Below, in pieces: positions 51,830-60,329 of a DNA stretch of 64,000 nucleotides (within the stretch, counting starts at the first letter, position 1; each line of letters starts with the position of its first letter). The translations under genes and the position numbers were made by a program. This DNA is from an uncultured Clostridium sp. Its GTDB lineage: Bacteria; Bacillota; Clostridia; Lachnospirales; Lachnospiraceae. Location of the stretch: NCBI GenBank assembly GCA_900549235.1, contig URNT01000016.1, positions 18,830 to 82,829 of the forward strand. The letters are read 5' to 3'. The notes under the pieces were generated by a model. That model was not told the DNA's origin and ran no database searches. It saw only the letters and a program-made list of their open reading frames with translations.

Positions 51830-51853
51830 GAGCGTGTCCGTAAACACGCTCTC
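51830..51853 (-). other. Hairpin between the HAD phosphatase and isomerase genes
   Basis: A perfect 10-bp stem (AGAGCGTGTT with its complement around a short loop) lies 16 bp after the HAD stop. Only TTGGTGTT follows, so it is a weak terminator or a processing or stability element inside the operon. Confidence 0.45.
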
Positions 51854-51868
51854 AGTATCTTTTACCTT

Positions 51869-52702
51869 TTAGTCCAGCTCCCCGGACATCAGTTTATCGA
51901 TGGCCTCTGCCACCCCCAGGGTATACGCTTCCCGGCACACATAGTCCGCGCAGGCCTTTGCCTCCTCTGTACCATTTGCCACAGCCACGCCGATTCCAGC
52001 CGCTTTTAACATTTCCACATCATTTGCATTGTCCCCTAAGACCATAATCTGGGAGGGAGAAATGCCCATCCGCCGGGCCAGCTCTCTCATACCCTCTGCC
52101 TTGCTGCAGCCCGCGGGAATGATCTCACAGCCGCCGTCGCCGTAGATGATGACCTGATAGCTGTCTTTGGCCGCTTCCATCAGAGGACGGAGCTTTAATA
52201 CCTTTTCCCTCTCTCCGTCTGCCATGATATTTACCTTCTGGGCTTCTCCCTGCCAGAAGGCTTCGTCCCGGCTGGCAAGAGGATAGCTTCTGCCTCTGGC
52301 CCTGCGCACCTTTACCCAGTCTGTCAGGTCCATGGTGTATTCCTCGCCGTTGTGATAGCACAGGACCGTTACGCCGGCTTTAGAGGCCGCTTCCATCAGA
52401 GGACGGAGGCCGGACAGCTTCATTCCAAGCCTCTGTATCACAGGGATCTCAGGGGCTTCTCCGCTTCCGTCCCATAACACAGCCTCCGCAAGCTCCGCAC
52501 CGTTGCAGCACACCAGAGGGCCGTTGATCCCGGCCTGGGCGCCATAAGAGAGCACGCCGAAGGCCGGACGGCCGGTGATAAAGGAAAAGATACCGCCGGC
52601 TTCCTTCCATTTTCTTATGGCTTTAATCCCCTCCGGGAGGATCTGCCGGTTTTCATCCAGCAGAGTCCCATCCAGGTCTGTCAGTATCATTTTAACTGCC
52701 AT
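51869..52702 (-). CDS. Cof-type HAD-IIB phosphatase
   Basis: A 277-residue haloacid dehalogenase-like hydrolase with the nucleophile motif ILTDLDGTLLDE and motif III/IV GDNANDVEMLKAAGIGVAVANG near the C-terminus. The cap domain in between is of the Cof type. It dephosphorylates small sugar phosphates or cofactors. The ATG at 52702 overlaps the end of the substrate-binding gene; two in-frame ATGs slightly upstream (52711, 52720) are alternatives. It is part of the DeoR-controlled operon. Confidence 0.85.
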   Translation of the reverse strand: MAVKMILTDLDGTLLDENRQILPEGIKAIRKWKEAGGIFSFITGRPAFGVLSYGAQAGINGPLVCCNGAELAEAVLWDGSGEAPEIPVIQRLGMKLSGLRPLMEAASKAGVTVLCYHNGEEYTMDLTDWVKVRRARGRSYPLASRDEAFWQGEAQKVNIMADGEREKVLKLRPLMEAAKDSYQVIIYGDGGCEIIPAGCSKAEGMRELARRMGISPSQIMVLGDNANDVEMLKAAGIGVAVANGTEEAKACADYVCREAYTLGVAEAIDKLMSGELD

Positions 52703-52703
52703 A

Positions 52704-54077
52704 TCAGTCATTTGCCTCATGCCACTCGTCTAACAGCGCGTTACAGTCTGTTACGATCTGCTCTGCCGCTTCTTCCTTCGTGATCTCGCCGCCGCAGTAA
52801 CGTGTCATAACGTCGGTAATGGCTGCGTCGATCTCATTATAGCACAGATCCATCGGCTCCTGAGACATAGGGCTGCTGGTCTTTATCACATCAAGGGCTG
52901 TTTTGTACTGAGGATGCTCCTCATAAAATGTCTTCATATCCTCCAGCTCCTCTGCTGCCAGAGTGGTCGGAACGTAACCGGAAGCCATGGAAATACGGCA
53001 CTGGATCTCGGGAGAACTGATATAGGACATGAAATCCCAGGCTGCGTCCACTCTTTTTTCATCTCCGCGGTTCATCAGTACCATACAGCTTCCTCCTACA
53101 GCCGCGCCGCTGGTATCAGACTCATTTACCTTGGGGATCGGAGCAGTTGCCCACTCAAAGGAACCATTTACAAGGCCCTCTACGCTCTGGCACTTAGAAG
53201 AAGACATCAGGGCGATGGCACAGGTTCCTGCTGAAAATTCCTCCGCCACCTTGCCCTCTACCGGCTGATAACCCTCTAAAGCCACTAAGGAATCCCATTT
53301 CTCTAAAAATGCGTCCAGCGTTCCGTCCTCGCCGCAGGTCAGCTTTGTCATAGCTCCTGCGCGGCCGCCTTCCTGATCTCCAAAGAAGCTGTCCTCAGAC
53401 TGGCTTGTAATGTAGTTTACCAGCTGGTAGCGCTTTACCTGGCACTCAAAACCGTACTGAGTGATATTGCCCTCTGCGTCCTTTTTTGTAAGCGCTTCGG
53501 TGTACTGAGCCAGTTCTTCAAGGGTCTTTGGAGGCTCGGAAAATCCTGCTTCCTTTAAGGCGTCCACATTGTAATACATCACAAGAGTGGAGTTGGAAAG
53601 AGGAAGGGCAATGGCCTCGTCCTGATAAGAAACAGAACGGAGGAGAGATGGGTAAAAGTCATCGGGCTGGATGCCCTCCGGGTGCTTTTCCATCATGTCA
53701 GATGCCTTTACCGTCCATTCCAGATCTAACATACTGGGAATGGTAGAGGTAAGGCCGATATTGATGTCGCAGGCATTAGCTGCGTCTTTGGTCTGGTAGG
53801 CCAGGATCAGCTTGTCTGTGCCCTCATACCCCTGATAAACTGCATTTACAAATACACCCTTTTCTTTTCCCTGGCCCTCGTTGTACTCGTCTACAATGGT
53901 CTGGACTGTCTCTCCAAGACTTCCGCCAAAGCTGTGCCAGAACACTACTTCTGTAGAGCCCTCAGGCACATTTTCTGCCTGGGTCACCTCAGTGGAGCCG
54001 CCTCCGCCGCAGCCCGTTAAGAGGCCTGCCGCCATACACATGGAAATACCTGCTGCCGCTAATCTTTTTTTCATCAT
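52704..54077 (-). CDS. CUT1 ABC transporter substrate-binding lipoprotein
   Basis: A 457-residue extracytoplasmic binding protein. The lipobox is LLTGC (Cys about 23), then a Gly-rich linker and the type-1 extracellular binding domain (EVVFWHSFGGSLGETVQTIV, later SGAAVGGSCMVLMNRGDEKR). The fold and the partners are those of glycerol-phosphate- and sugar-binding proteins. It is transcribed with two CUT1 permeases and a nucleoside-hydrolase-like enzyme, so the ligand may be a nucleoside or another glycoside. AAAGGAGTAATAGAG precedes the start. Confidence 0.9.
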   Translation of the reverse strand: MMKKRLAAAGISMCMAAGLLTGCGGGGSTEVTQAENVPEGSTEVVFWHSFGGSLGETVQTIVDEYNEGQGKEKGVFVNAVYQGYEGTDKLILAYQTKDAANACDINIGLTSTIPSMLDLEWTVKASDMMEKHPEGIQPDDFYPSLLRSVSYQDEAIALPLSNSTLVMYYNVDALKEAGFSEPPKTLEELAQYTEALTKKDAEGNITQYGFECQVKRYQLVNYITSQSEDSFFGDQEGGRAGAMTKLTCGEDGTLDAFLEKWDSLVALEGYQPVEGKVAEEFSAGTCAIALMSSSKCQSVEGLVNGSFEWATAPIPKVNESDTSGAAVGGSCMVLMNRGDEKRVDAAWDFMSYISSPEIQCRISMASGYVPTTLAAEELEDMKTFYEEHPQYKTALDVIKTSSPMSQEPMDLCYNEIDAAITDVMTRYCGGEITKEEAAEQIVTDCNALLDEWHEAND

Positions 54078-54082
54078 CTCTA

Positions 54083-54916
54083 TTACTCCTTTACTGCACC
54101 GGCCATCATACCGGCTGTTATTTTTCTCTGGAACAGTATAAATACAATGGCTGAAGGGATCAGAATCAGTACGGCCGCAGCCATCACCTGGCCGTATACT
54201 GTATTAAGCTCGGAAGCATTTAACTTTGTGATAATGACCTGGACCGTTCTCATACTGTCTACATTTGTTACCATCAAAGGCCACAGATAAGCGTTCCACG
54301 AAGTAACAAAAGAGGATATAAATACGGTGGCAATCACCGGTCTTGATATAGGCATCAAAATGGTGGTAAAGAATTTCCAGCTGCTGCAGCCGTCCATTTT
54401 CGCAGCCTCCCAAAGGGATTTGGAGGTGCCGAGATACTGCTGGCGGATGAGGAAAATATTCGCCGCTGATACCATATAGATAATGGTCATACCCAGGTAG
54501 CTGTTGATGAGTCCAAGCTCCGCTGTGGTAAAATAATTCTGTACCATGAGCATCTCCGGAGGAATGATCATACTTGCCAGTACCATGCCAAAGAGCAGGC
54601 GCTTTCCTCTGTACTCAAAGAAGGCAAAGGAGTAAGCGGCCAGGCAGGCTGTGATGACACGGGCAAGACTGGAGATTATGGCTACGATAAAAGAGTTTGC
54701 CATATACCGCAGAAGCTTCTGGCTGCGAATCACCGCCATATAATTCTCCAGGCTCCATTTCTCCGGGATCAGATGGAGGCTGGTGGAAACAATCTCCGTT
54801 TCCTTCATAAAGGAGATCAGTACCGCGTAGATCAGAGGAAGGCATAAAGCCAGTCCCACAAAGATGCACAGAAGCTGGAAGAGTCCGCTTTTTATTGTAT
54901 TTTTCTTCGTATTCAT
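54083..54916 (-). CDS. CUT1 ABC transporter permease, MalG/UgpE-like
   Basis: A 277-residue permease with about six membrane segments and the EAA loop LWEAAKMDGCSSWKFFTTI. Its first base overlaps the last base of the MalF-like gene stop (TGATG arrangement), which implies coupled translation. It ends 5 bp before the binding-protein gene. No ATPase is present in the operon. Confidence 0.9.
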   Translation of the reverse strand: MNTKKNTIKSGLFQLLCIFVGLALCLPLIYAVLISFMKETEIVSTSLHLIPEKWSLENYMAVIRSQKLLRYMANSFIVAIISSLARVITACLAAYSFAFFEYRGKRLLFGMVLASMIIPPEMLMVQNYFTTAELGLINSYLGMTIIYMVSAANIFLIRQQYLGTSKSLWEAAKMDGCSSWKFFTTILMPISRPVIATVFISSFVTSWNAYLWPLMVTNVDSMRTVQVIITKLNASELNTVYGQVMAAAVLILIPSAIVFILFQRKITAGMMAGAVKE

Positions 54917-55788
54917 CAGTTATAATGCACCTTCCTTTTCTCAATCACCATACTGAACGCGATCAGTACCGCTGAAATAAAGAATCCAAGCATGGTCGCT
55001 GCAAAAGCGTAATTGTAGTTGGTACTTTCAATGGCCTTTGAATAAATATAGGTGATAATGGTATGAGTGGCATTGTCCGGACCGCCTCCCGTCAGGATCA
55101 GGGTGTAGCTTGATACAGTCATTCCGTAGGCAATATCCTTGATCAGAAGGAAGAATAACATAGGCGATACCAGAGGCATGATGATCTTTAAATGAAGGGT
55201 AAATCCCGTTACTCCGTCCAGCTTTGCAGCCTCCAGCACATCCTCTGAAAGCCCCCGCAGAGCTGACAGCATAAAGAGGAAATTGTAGCCGATATTCTTC
55301 CATATCTGTATGATCATAAGGCTTAAAAGGGCGTATTTTCCGTCGTGGAGCCAATCGATATTTAAACCGAAAAGCTTGTTGATCACACCCAGCTGAGAGT
55401 TATAAGCCAGCTGGAAGATCATGGCGATCACTGCGTCAGAAACAGCCATGGAGATGGCAAACAGCACTTCATATCCTACAGAGAACCGTCTGGTCTTTCT
55501 GGCCATCACCGCCAGTAAGTAAGCGATGACCATAGAGGCCGGAACCGTTGCCAGCACATAGATAAAGGTATTGATTACCGACTTTATAAAGGCCTCATCC
55601 CCCAGGACTTTCATGTAATTTCTAAGGCCCACAAAGGATTTTACCAGGCGGAACTGGTTCACCGTATGAAGGCTGAGCCAGGCATTTTTAACAAAAGGAT
55701 AGAACACAAATACTATAAGAAACAGGAAGGCAGGAACCAGATATAAATAGGGTTCGATCCTGCTCATAAGCGACTTTTTTCTTTTCAT
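54916..55788 (-). CDS. CUT1 ABC transporter permease, MalF/UgpA-like
   Basis: A 290-residue permease with six membrane segments, the first at about residues 14-34, and the EAA loop VLEAAKLDGVTGFTLHLKI. It overlaps the upstream hydrolase gene by 4 bp (ATGA), and its own stop overlaps the MalG-like start by 1 bp. Together the four genes behave as one translation unit. Confidence 0.9.
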   Translation of the reverse strand: MKRKKSLMSRIEPYLYLVPAFLFLIVFVFYPFVKNAWLSLHTVNQFRLVKSFVGLRNYMKVLGDEAFIKSVINTFIYVLATVPASMVIAYLLAVMARKTRRFSVGYEVLFAISMAVSDAVIAMIFQLAYNSQLGVINKLFGLNIDWLHDGKYALLSLMIIQIWKNIGYNFLFMLSALRGLSEDVLEAAKLDGVTGFTLHLKIIMPLVSPMLFFLLIKDIAYGMTVSSYTLILTGGGPDNATHTIITYIYSKAIESTNYNYAFAATMLGFFISAVLIAFSMVIEKRKVHYN

Positions 55789-56756
55789 ACTACCTCCTGA
55801 ATACGGGCCAGCTTATCAAAGAGATCATTTAATATCATATCCCTTTTGATGTAATAAACATAACGCATCATAGGCCGTCTGGGGTCGTGGCTGTAATATT
55901 TTGTATACTCGATAGTAGGGCGGAATTCCATCCGGTCCAGGACCATAGAGCCGTCTACCAGCCATGCAATGGGCACCACATCCGTCAGGGGCCTGCTCCA
56001 TACTTTTCCCTCTGCAAAAAGTTCTGCCTCGTGAATGGTCTTTTCGATCATGTAATCACAGAAAGCATTTTTCCCCTTAAGCCAGTAGGTAAGCTCTGGG
56101 CCGGTGGTCAGAAGATGGTCTGCCATAGCTCGTCCGGGAGTCAGTACCAGCGGCGTATCGCTCTCAAACAAAACCCGGCTGGCCGCTACGTTCTGTCCTC
56201 CGTTAAAGCACTTGCAGTCAGGCCAGTCCAGCCTCACTCCGCCGCTCCATATAACGAAAATGCGGTCTGTGATACCAGGATCCATCAAGATGGCTGAAGC
56301 TATATTCACTGGTGCCGCGATACAGATCACATACAGGGGATTTTCTCTGGTGTAGTTTTTTGAAAGCTCGATAAGCTTCCTTGCACCTTCGGACTCCACA
56401 GGAGTCGTTTCATCCGGAAGGAACCGGTCTGCTCCCTTCCATATCTCAGGCGCATCCTTCTCCCGTCCCATCAGCTCCATTACATACCATATCTCACGGT
56501 AGCTGCGCTCCATTCCATCTCCGGGGGTGTCTGAGTGATGGTTTAAAAACGGGGCTGCCATAATGGCTTTGACATTTATCTTCTCCTCTGACTGGAGAAG
56601 ATAGGCGATAGCAAACTGATCGTCTACCTCATTAAAAGTATCCGTATCCAATACGGCATCCACCATCCCCTTAGGCCGGTCCAGCCGTTCGATCATCCCC
56701 TTAAACCTATGGAAATCCAGATCGCCGGGATAGGTGAATCTGTTTTCTTCGCTCAT
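55785..56756 (-). CDS. Nucleoside hydrolase-like enzyme with an extended Asp motif
   Basis: A 323-residue protein related to inosine/uridine-preferring nucleoside hydrolases, which split nucleosides into ribose and base. The Ca2+-binding Asp cluster appears as LDTDTFNEVDDQFA (D37, D39, D45, D46). Classical enzymes read DxDxGxDD, so this one has two extra residues and no Gly. A late Asp in PLTDVVPIAW fits the remaining ligand. It is the first gene of the DeoR-controlled CUT1 operon. Its substrate may be a modified nucleoside or another N- or O-glycoside rather than a common nucleoside (inference). Confidence 0.82.
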   Translation of the reverse strand: MSEENRFTYPGDLDFHRFKGMIERLDRPKGMVDAVLDTDTFNEVDDQFAIAYLLQSEEKINVKAIMAAPFLNHHSDTPGDGMERSYREIWYVMELMGREKDAPEIWKGADRFLPDETTPVESEGARKLIELSKNYTRENPLYVICIAAPVNIASAILMDPGITDRIFVIWSGGVRLDWPDCKCFNGGQNVAASRVLFESDTPLVLTPGRAMADHLLTTGPELTYWLKGKNAFCDYMIEKTIHEAELFAEGKVWSRPLTDVVPIAWLVDGSMVLDRMEFRPTIEYTKYYSHDPRRPMMRYVYYIKRDMILNDLFDKLARIQEVV

Positions 56757-56770
56757 ACTCCGTCCTCCAA

Positions 56771-56812
56771 AATTTGCTTTTTACCAATTTATAAATTTGT
56801 TTTTACCAATTT
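56771..56812. promoter_or_regulatory. Predicted DeoR operator: two direct repeats
   Basis: AATTTGCTTTTTACCAATTT (56771-56790) and AATTTGTTTTTACCAATTT (56794-56812) differ only by one inserted base. They lie between the -10 box and the start codon, where a repressor would block initiation. Two weaker copies of the core TTTTACAA lie upstream of the -35 (56865-56900). Repeated sites of this kind are typical for DeoR proteins, one of which is encoded next door. Confidence 0.6.
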
Positions 56813-56823
56813 TATTAGTTTGA

Positions 56824-56852
56824 ATTTTACTCCTTTTTCGCTGTTTTGTCAA
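56824..56852 (-). promoter_or_regulatory. Sigma-A promoter of the nucleoside-hydrolase/CUT1 operon
   Basis: On the minus strand, consensus TTGACA (56852-56847) and TAAAAT (56829-56824) have a 17-bp spacer. The start at 56756 lies about 60 bp downstream. Confidence 0.75.
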
Positions 56853-56904
56853 TCTAAAGTTAGTATTTTACAAGTTTTTTATTGGTTTTTTACAAACAAG
56901 AGAC

Positions 56905-56950
56905 AAAACAGGCGCAGCCGGAGATTTCCGTTTCCAGCCGCGCCTGTTTT
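56905..56950 (-). terminator. Intrinsic terminator of the deoR-type gene
   Basis: Minus-strand hairpin with arms AAAACAGGCGCGGC and GCTGCGCCTGTTTT, 61 bp past the regulator stop. It separates the regulator from the operon it probably controls and could act in both directions. Confidence 0.75.
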
Positions 56951-57010
56951 GGCGCTTTTTTCTGTTTTCGTAACCATTTTTAGAAATAATCTTCCGGCTC
57001 CAGACAGGCT

Positions 57011-57799
57011 CTAAGCCTGCAGCAGCCGGATCCCCCGCTCTGCCAGTTCCTTCTTCTGGGATTCTGTAAAGCTGAGATCTGTTACCAGAGCCCCGAAAGC
57101 TTCCAGCCCTGCTACTGACATCACCCCGGATTTAGGATATTTTCCGCTGTCCAGAAGAAGAACCGCCTCATCGGACTGACGGATGGCCTCCTGCTGAAAC
57201 TGCATATCCCGCTCATAGTAGGCGGTCAGCTCCAGCCGGTCATTTAGAGCGGCTCCGGATATAAATGCCTTATTCACACGGATCTCCTTCATCATGTCCG
57301 TTGTCACTGCTCCCAGAGTCGAGGATTCGGAAGAAGAAACCCAGCCTCCTAAAAATAAAAGCCGGCGGCACAGCTCCCCGGCCTTCAGGCACTGAACCAT
57401 ATAAAAGGAATTGGTGATCACCGTCAGGGTTCTCAGAATCTCCGGCTGCTCTAACAGCTGCTGACACAAAGCCGCTGTAGTGGTACTGTTCTCAAGAAGG
57501 ATACTGTCTCCCTCACAGATCAGCTCCAGGGCTTTCTTTGCCACACGGCGCTTTTCCTCACTGTTGATATTTTTCCGTATTCCATAGGGAATAAAATCCT
57601 GCTCCTGGTTTGCCAGAGCCGCCCCTCCGTGGATGCGGACGATCTTATTTTCATCTTCTAAAACCAGCAGATCCTTACGGATGGTCTCCATGGTCACATC
57701 CAGCTCCTCTGATAAGTCTGCCACCGTTGCCAGCTGGGTTTTTTCCAATATTTTTAAAATGCTGTTTCTTCTGTTCTCAAGCTTTCCCATGTTTTCCAT
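57011..57799 (-). CDS. DeoR-family transcriptional regulator
   Basis: A 262-residue repressor. The N-terminal helix-turn-helix (about 10-65) includes ATVADLSEELDVTMETIRKDL and the DeoR hallmark IVRIHGGA. The C-terminal phosphosugar-binding domain (about 80-250) has LENSTTTAALCQQL and AFISGAALN. Proteins of this family are released from DNA by phosphorylated sugars. It lies just upstream of the nucleoside-hydrolase/CUT1 operon, whose leader holds matching direct repeats. Confidence 0.92.
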   Translation of the reverse strand: MENMGKLENRRNSILKILEKTQLATVADLSEELDVTMETIRKDLLVLEDENKIVRIHGGAALANQEQDFIPYGIRKNINSEEKRRVAKKALELICEGDSILLENSTTTAALCQQLLEQPEILRTLTVITNSFYMVQCLKAGELCRRLLFLGGWVSSSESSTLGAVTTDMMKEIRVNKAFISGAALNDRLELTAYYERDMQFQQEAIRQSDEAVLLLDSGKYPKSGVMSVAGLEAFGALVTDLSFTESQKKELAERGIRLLQA

Positions 57800-57971
57800 C
57801 CTTTCCAGATTTTACTCATCTGTTTTTACTCTAAAATTCCCCGCCGCCGTCAGGCGGCATAAGTTCAGGAATGCCCCATGTGCCCGCCGGACTTTTATGG
57901 GTTGGTGGTGCGACTGCCCGCCGGGGCATATAGGTTTACTGTAACACGCCAGATACCCCTCCGTCAACCCA

Positions 57972-58610
57972 TCACCCCTTCACTGCCTGCATCATCGCAA
58001 GCCCCATAAGCATCAGCCCGCCAGCCCAGGACAGATCGGATTTCCACCGGCTGGCGGCCCGTTTTCCAAGCCAGAGACCGGCTTCCATCAGGCAGGTGCC
58101 GGTAATAAAGGAAAGAGCGGCAGCCATCAGGGGCGGCACAAACAGATAGGCCGCCATCATCCCCGCCGCCAGGCTGTCGATGGACATAGCAAGGCCGAGG
58201 CCCACAGTTTCCCGCCAGCCAAGGGAGCGGGAGCCGTCCGCATCTGCCGCCGCCGGATCGGCATACAGCCGGATGAGCACCTTTAAGCCGGAAAGTGAAA
58301 AATGAAAGCTGCAGCTTTGAGGCTCAAAGCAATTTCTCCTGCGGATCCAGGATCGGATACCGCTGTCAAGAAGCTTTACACTCCCTAAGGAAAAAAGACA
58401 AAAAAAGCAGACAGCCCTGGCGATCCCCTCAGGCACCAGGGCTTTAAAGAAAGCTCCGGCTCCCAGGGATACTCCCAGACAGCCGCTGCATATGGCATTT
58501 AAAAGAAGCACCTTCCCCCAGGATACCTGAGTCCGGCTTGTTCCGTATGCCAGACTGGCCCCGAAGGAATCGGTGCATAAGGCCAAAATAAAGAGAATAC
58601 TCTGGATCAT
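57972..58610 (-). CDS. ytaF: YtaF-type membrane protein (MntP/YtaF family)
   Basis: A 212-residue protein with six predicted membrane segments in two halves that each carry the conserved Asp-Ser motif (CTDSFGASLAYG and MSIDSLAAGMMA). This two-fold pattern is shared by the manganese exporter MntP and the sporulation protein YtaF; the central soluble loop and DSGIRSWI segment fit YtaF better. It would suggest a spore-forming host. A GC-rich gap with an inverted repeat (ATGCCCC / GGGGCAT) lies between it and the DeoR gene. Confidence 0.75.
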   Translation of the reverse strand: MIQSILFILALCTDSFGASLAYGTSRTQVSWGKVLLLNAICSGCLGVSLGAGAFFKALVPEGIARAVCFFCLFSLGSVKLLDSGIRSWIRRRNCFEPQSCSFHFSLSGLKVLIRLYADPAAADADGSRSLGWRETVGLGLAMSIDSLAAGMMAAYLFVPPLMAAALSFITGTCLMEAGLWLGKRAASRWKSDLSWAGGLMLMGLAMMQAVKG

Positions 58611-58656
58611 AAGGATCCCTCTTTTCTTTTTACCTTAATATATGTAGGAAATGGCA

Positions 58657-60057
58657 CTACCTGTTCCGTTTCCAGTAATCCTTTGTCTGAGCCGCTACAA
58701 CTCCGCTGAGGGCCAGCACAGCAATCAGGTTGGGGATGGCCATCAGAGCATTAAATATATCCGCGATGGTCCACACGGCCTCCACCGTCATAAAGGGGCC
58801 TGCGAAAATAGCCAGAATATACAGGAACCGGTAGGTCATTACCGCCCTTGCACTGCCATTTGAAAGGTATTCCAGGCAGCGCTCCCCATAATAATTCCAT
58901 CCGATGATGGTAGTAAAAGCAAAGAAAATCAGGCATATCATCAGCAGGAAGGAGCTTGCCCAGGCAGGCATAGGAAGCCCCTGGTTAAAGGCATAGGTAG
59001 TAACCTCTACTCCCTCCAGTCCCATGTCATAGGACTTGGTCAGCACAATGGAAAGCCCGGTCATGGTACATACAATGATCGTATCTATAAAGGTTCCAGT
59101 CATGGATACAAGTCCCTGGCGTACCGGTTCCTTTGTCTGGGCCGCCGCTGCCGCAATCGGGGCGCTTCCCAGACCTGCCTCATTTGAAAAAATACCTCTT
59201 GCGATTCCCTTCTGCATAGCCAGCAGCACCGCTCCCATGGCGCCGCCGGCTGCCGCTCTTAAGCCAAAGGCGCCCTCTATGATCTCCATAAATGCCCCTG
59301 GCACCCGGTCCGCGTTGACGATGAGGATCACCACACAAGCCGCTACATAAAAGACAGCCATAAAGGGGACAATGATTTCCGATACCCTCGCTATCCTCTG
59401 GATGCCGCCAAGAACCACCAGGGCCACGCAGACAGTAAGGATCAGGCCCGCAATCAGTACTGCCACTGTATATTCCCTTCCAAACAGGGCAATCACATGC
59501 TGTTTTTCACTGTCAAAGAAATTTCCTACCGCAGAGGTAATGCCATTTACCTGTGTAAAGGTACCGATTCCCAGAAGACCTACTCCCGCGCCAAAGAAGG
59601 CGAAGATCTTGCCAAGCCATCTCCAGCTTTTGCCCATACCATTTTCAATATAATAAAAGGGACCTCCCAGCACATGGCCGTCCTCGTCGATCCGGCGGTA
59701 GCAGATCGCCAGCACGCCCTCGGCATACTTAGTCGCCATGCCGAAAAGCGCCGCCACCCACATCCAGAAAAGAGCGCCGGGGCCTCCTGCCACAATGGCT
59801 GTTGCCACGCCTACGATATTGCCCGTTCCTATGGTAGCGGACAGGGCCGTACAGAGAGCCGCGAAGCTGGTTACTTCTCCATGCCCACCCTCCTCATTCT
59901 GTACCATAAACCTGAGAGCTGCCGGCAGCCTGCGTATCTGCATCCCCTTTAAACGGATGGTCAGATAGATCCCCGTTGCCAGGATCAATACAATGAGGGG
60001 AACCCCCCACACCAGATCGTCAATCTGCTTCAGTATCTCGTTTACCGTTCCAAACAT
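58657..60057 (-). CDS. Alanine/glycine:cation symporter (AGCS family)
   Basis: A 466-residue membrane protein with about eleven membrane segments. Family landmarks are ALCTALSATIGTGNIVGVATA and IFSNEAGLGSAPIAAAAAQT. It imports glycine or alanine with Na+. A glycine riboswitch in the leader points to glycine as a substrate or signal. AGGAAAGAAAC precedes the ATG. Confidence 0.92.
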   Translation of the reverse strand: MFGTVNEILKQIDDLVWGVPLIVLILATGIYLTIRLKGMQIRRLPAALRFMVQNEEGGHGEVTSFAALCTALSATIGTGNIVGVATAIVAGGPGALFWMWVAALFGMATKYAEGVLAICYRRIDEDGHVLGGPFYYIENGMGKSWRWLGKIFAFFGAGVGLLGIGTFTQVNGITSAVGNFFDSEKQHVIALFGREYTVAVLIAGLILTVCVALVVLGGIQRIARVSEIIVPFMAVFYVAACVVILIVNADRVPGAFMEIIEGAFGLRAAAGGAMGAVLLAMQKGIARGIFSNEAGLGSAPIAAAAAQTKEPVRQGLVSMTGTFIDTIIVCTMTGLSIVLTKSYDMGLEGVEVTTYAFNQGLPMPAWASSFLLMICLIFFAFTTIIGWNYYGERCLEYLSNGSARAVMTYRFLYILAIFAGPFMTVEAVWTIADIFNALMAIPNLIAVLALSGVVAAQTKDYWKRNR

Positions 60058-60092
60058 GTTTCTTTCCTCCAGCTGATGTATATTGTAAATCA

Positions 60093-60135
60093 GAAAAAAA
60101 GAAGCCCTTCATCTGCATGGCAGAATAAAAGCTTC
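60093..60135 (-). terminator. Expression-platform terminator of the glycine riboswitch
   Basis: On the minus strand, GAAGC at the 5' side and GGGCTTC at the 3' side with an inner stem (TTCTGC / GCAGAT) are followed by seven T. It lies between the aptamer and the symporter start, where glycine binding could decide readthrough. Confidence 0.6.
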
Positions 60136-60160
60136 CTCGGAAGAGTGGGTATGGAAAAAC

Positions 60161-60250
60161 ATTGCTCTGTCCTTTTGCCTGAGAGATTAACAGGCATCGC
60201 TGCCTGCCGTACACCTTCGGCGCCCATTTTGAGACTCTCCAGAGTTTTCT
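60161..60250 (-). promoter_or_regulatory. Glycine riboswitch (single aptamer)
   Basis: The minus strand has the aptamer hallmarks in order: CTCTGGAGAG, GGGCGCCGAAGG, a variable stem (GGCAGGC / GCCTG) and CTCTCAGGCAAAAGGACAGA. This is the conserved glycine aptamer core. No second aptamer follows, although tandem aptamers are the commonest form. It controls the AGCS symporter 104 bp downstream. Confidence 0.88.
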
Positions 60251-60329
60251 TTACACCGGCACTTTAGCATATTAAAGTTAAAATGGCAAGTTCTTTTTTC
60301 TGTACAATCGGGCTCAAACAGCCAGGACT

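Noticed and set aside
57862..57931. Terminator or RNA element in the GC-rich gap after the DeoR start
   Set aside because: The inverted repeat ATGCCCC/GGGGCAT and direct repeats GCCCGCCGG are present, but no T run or conserved motif supports a specific call.
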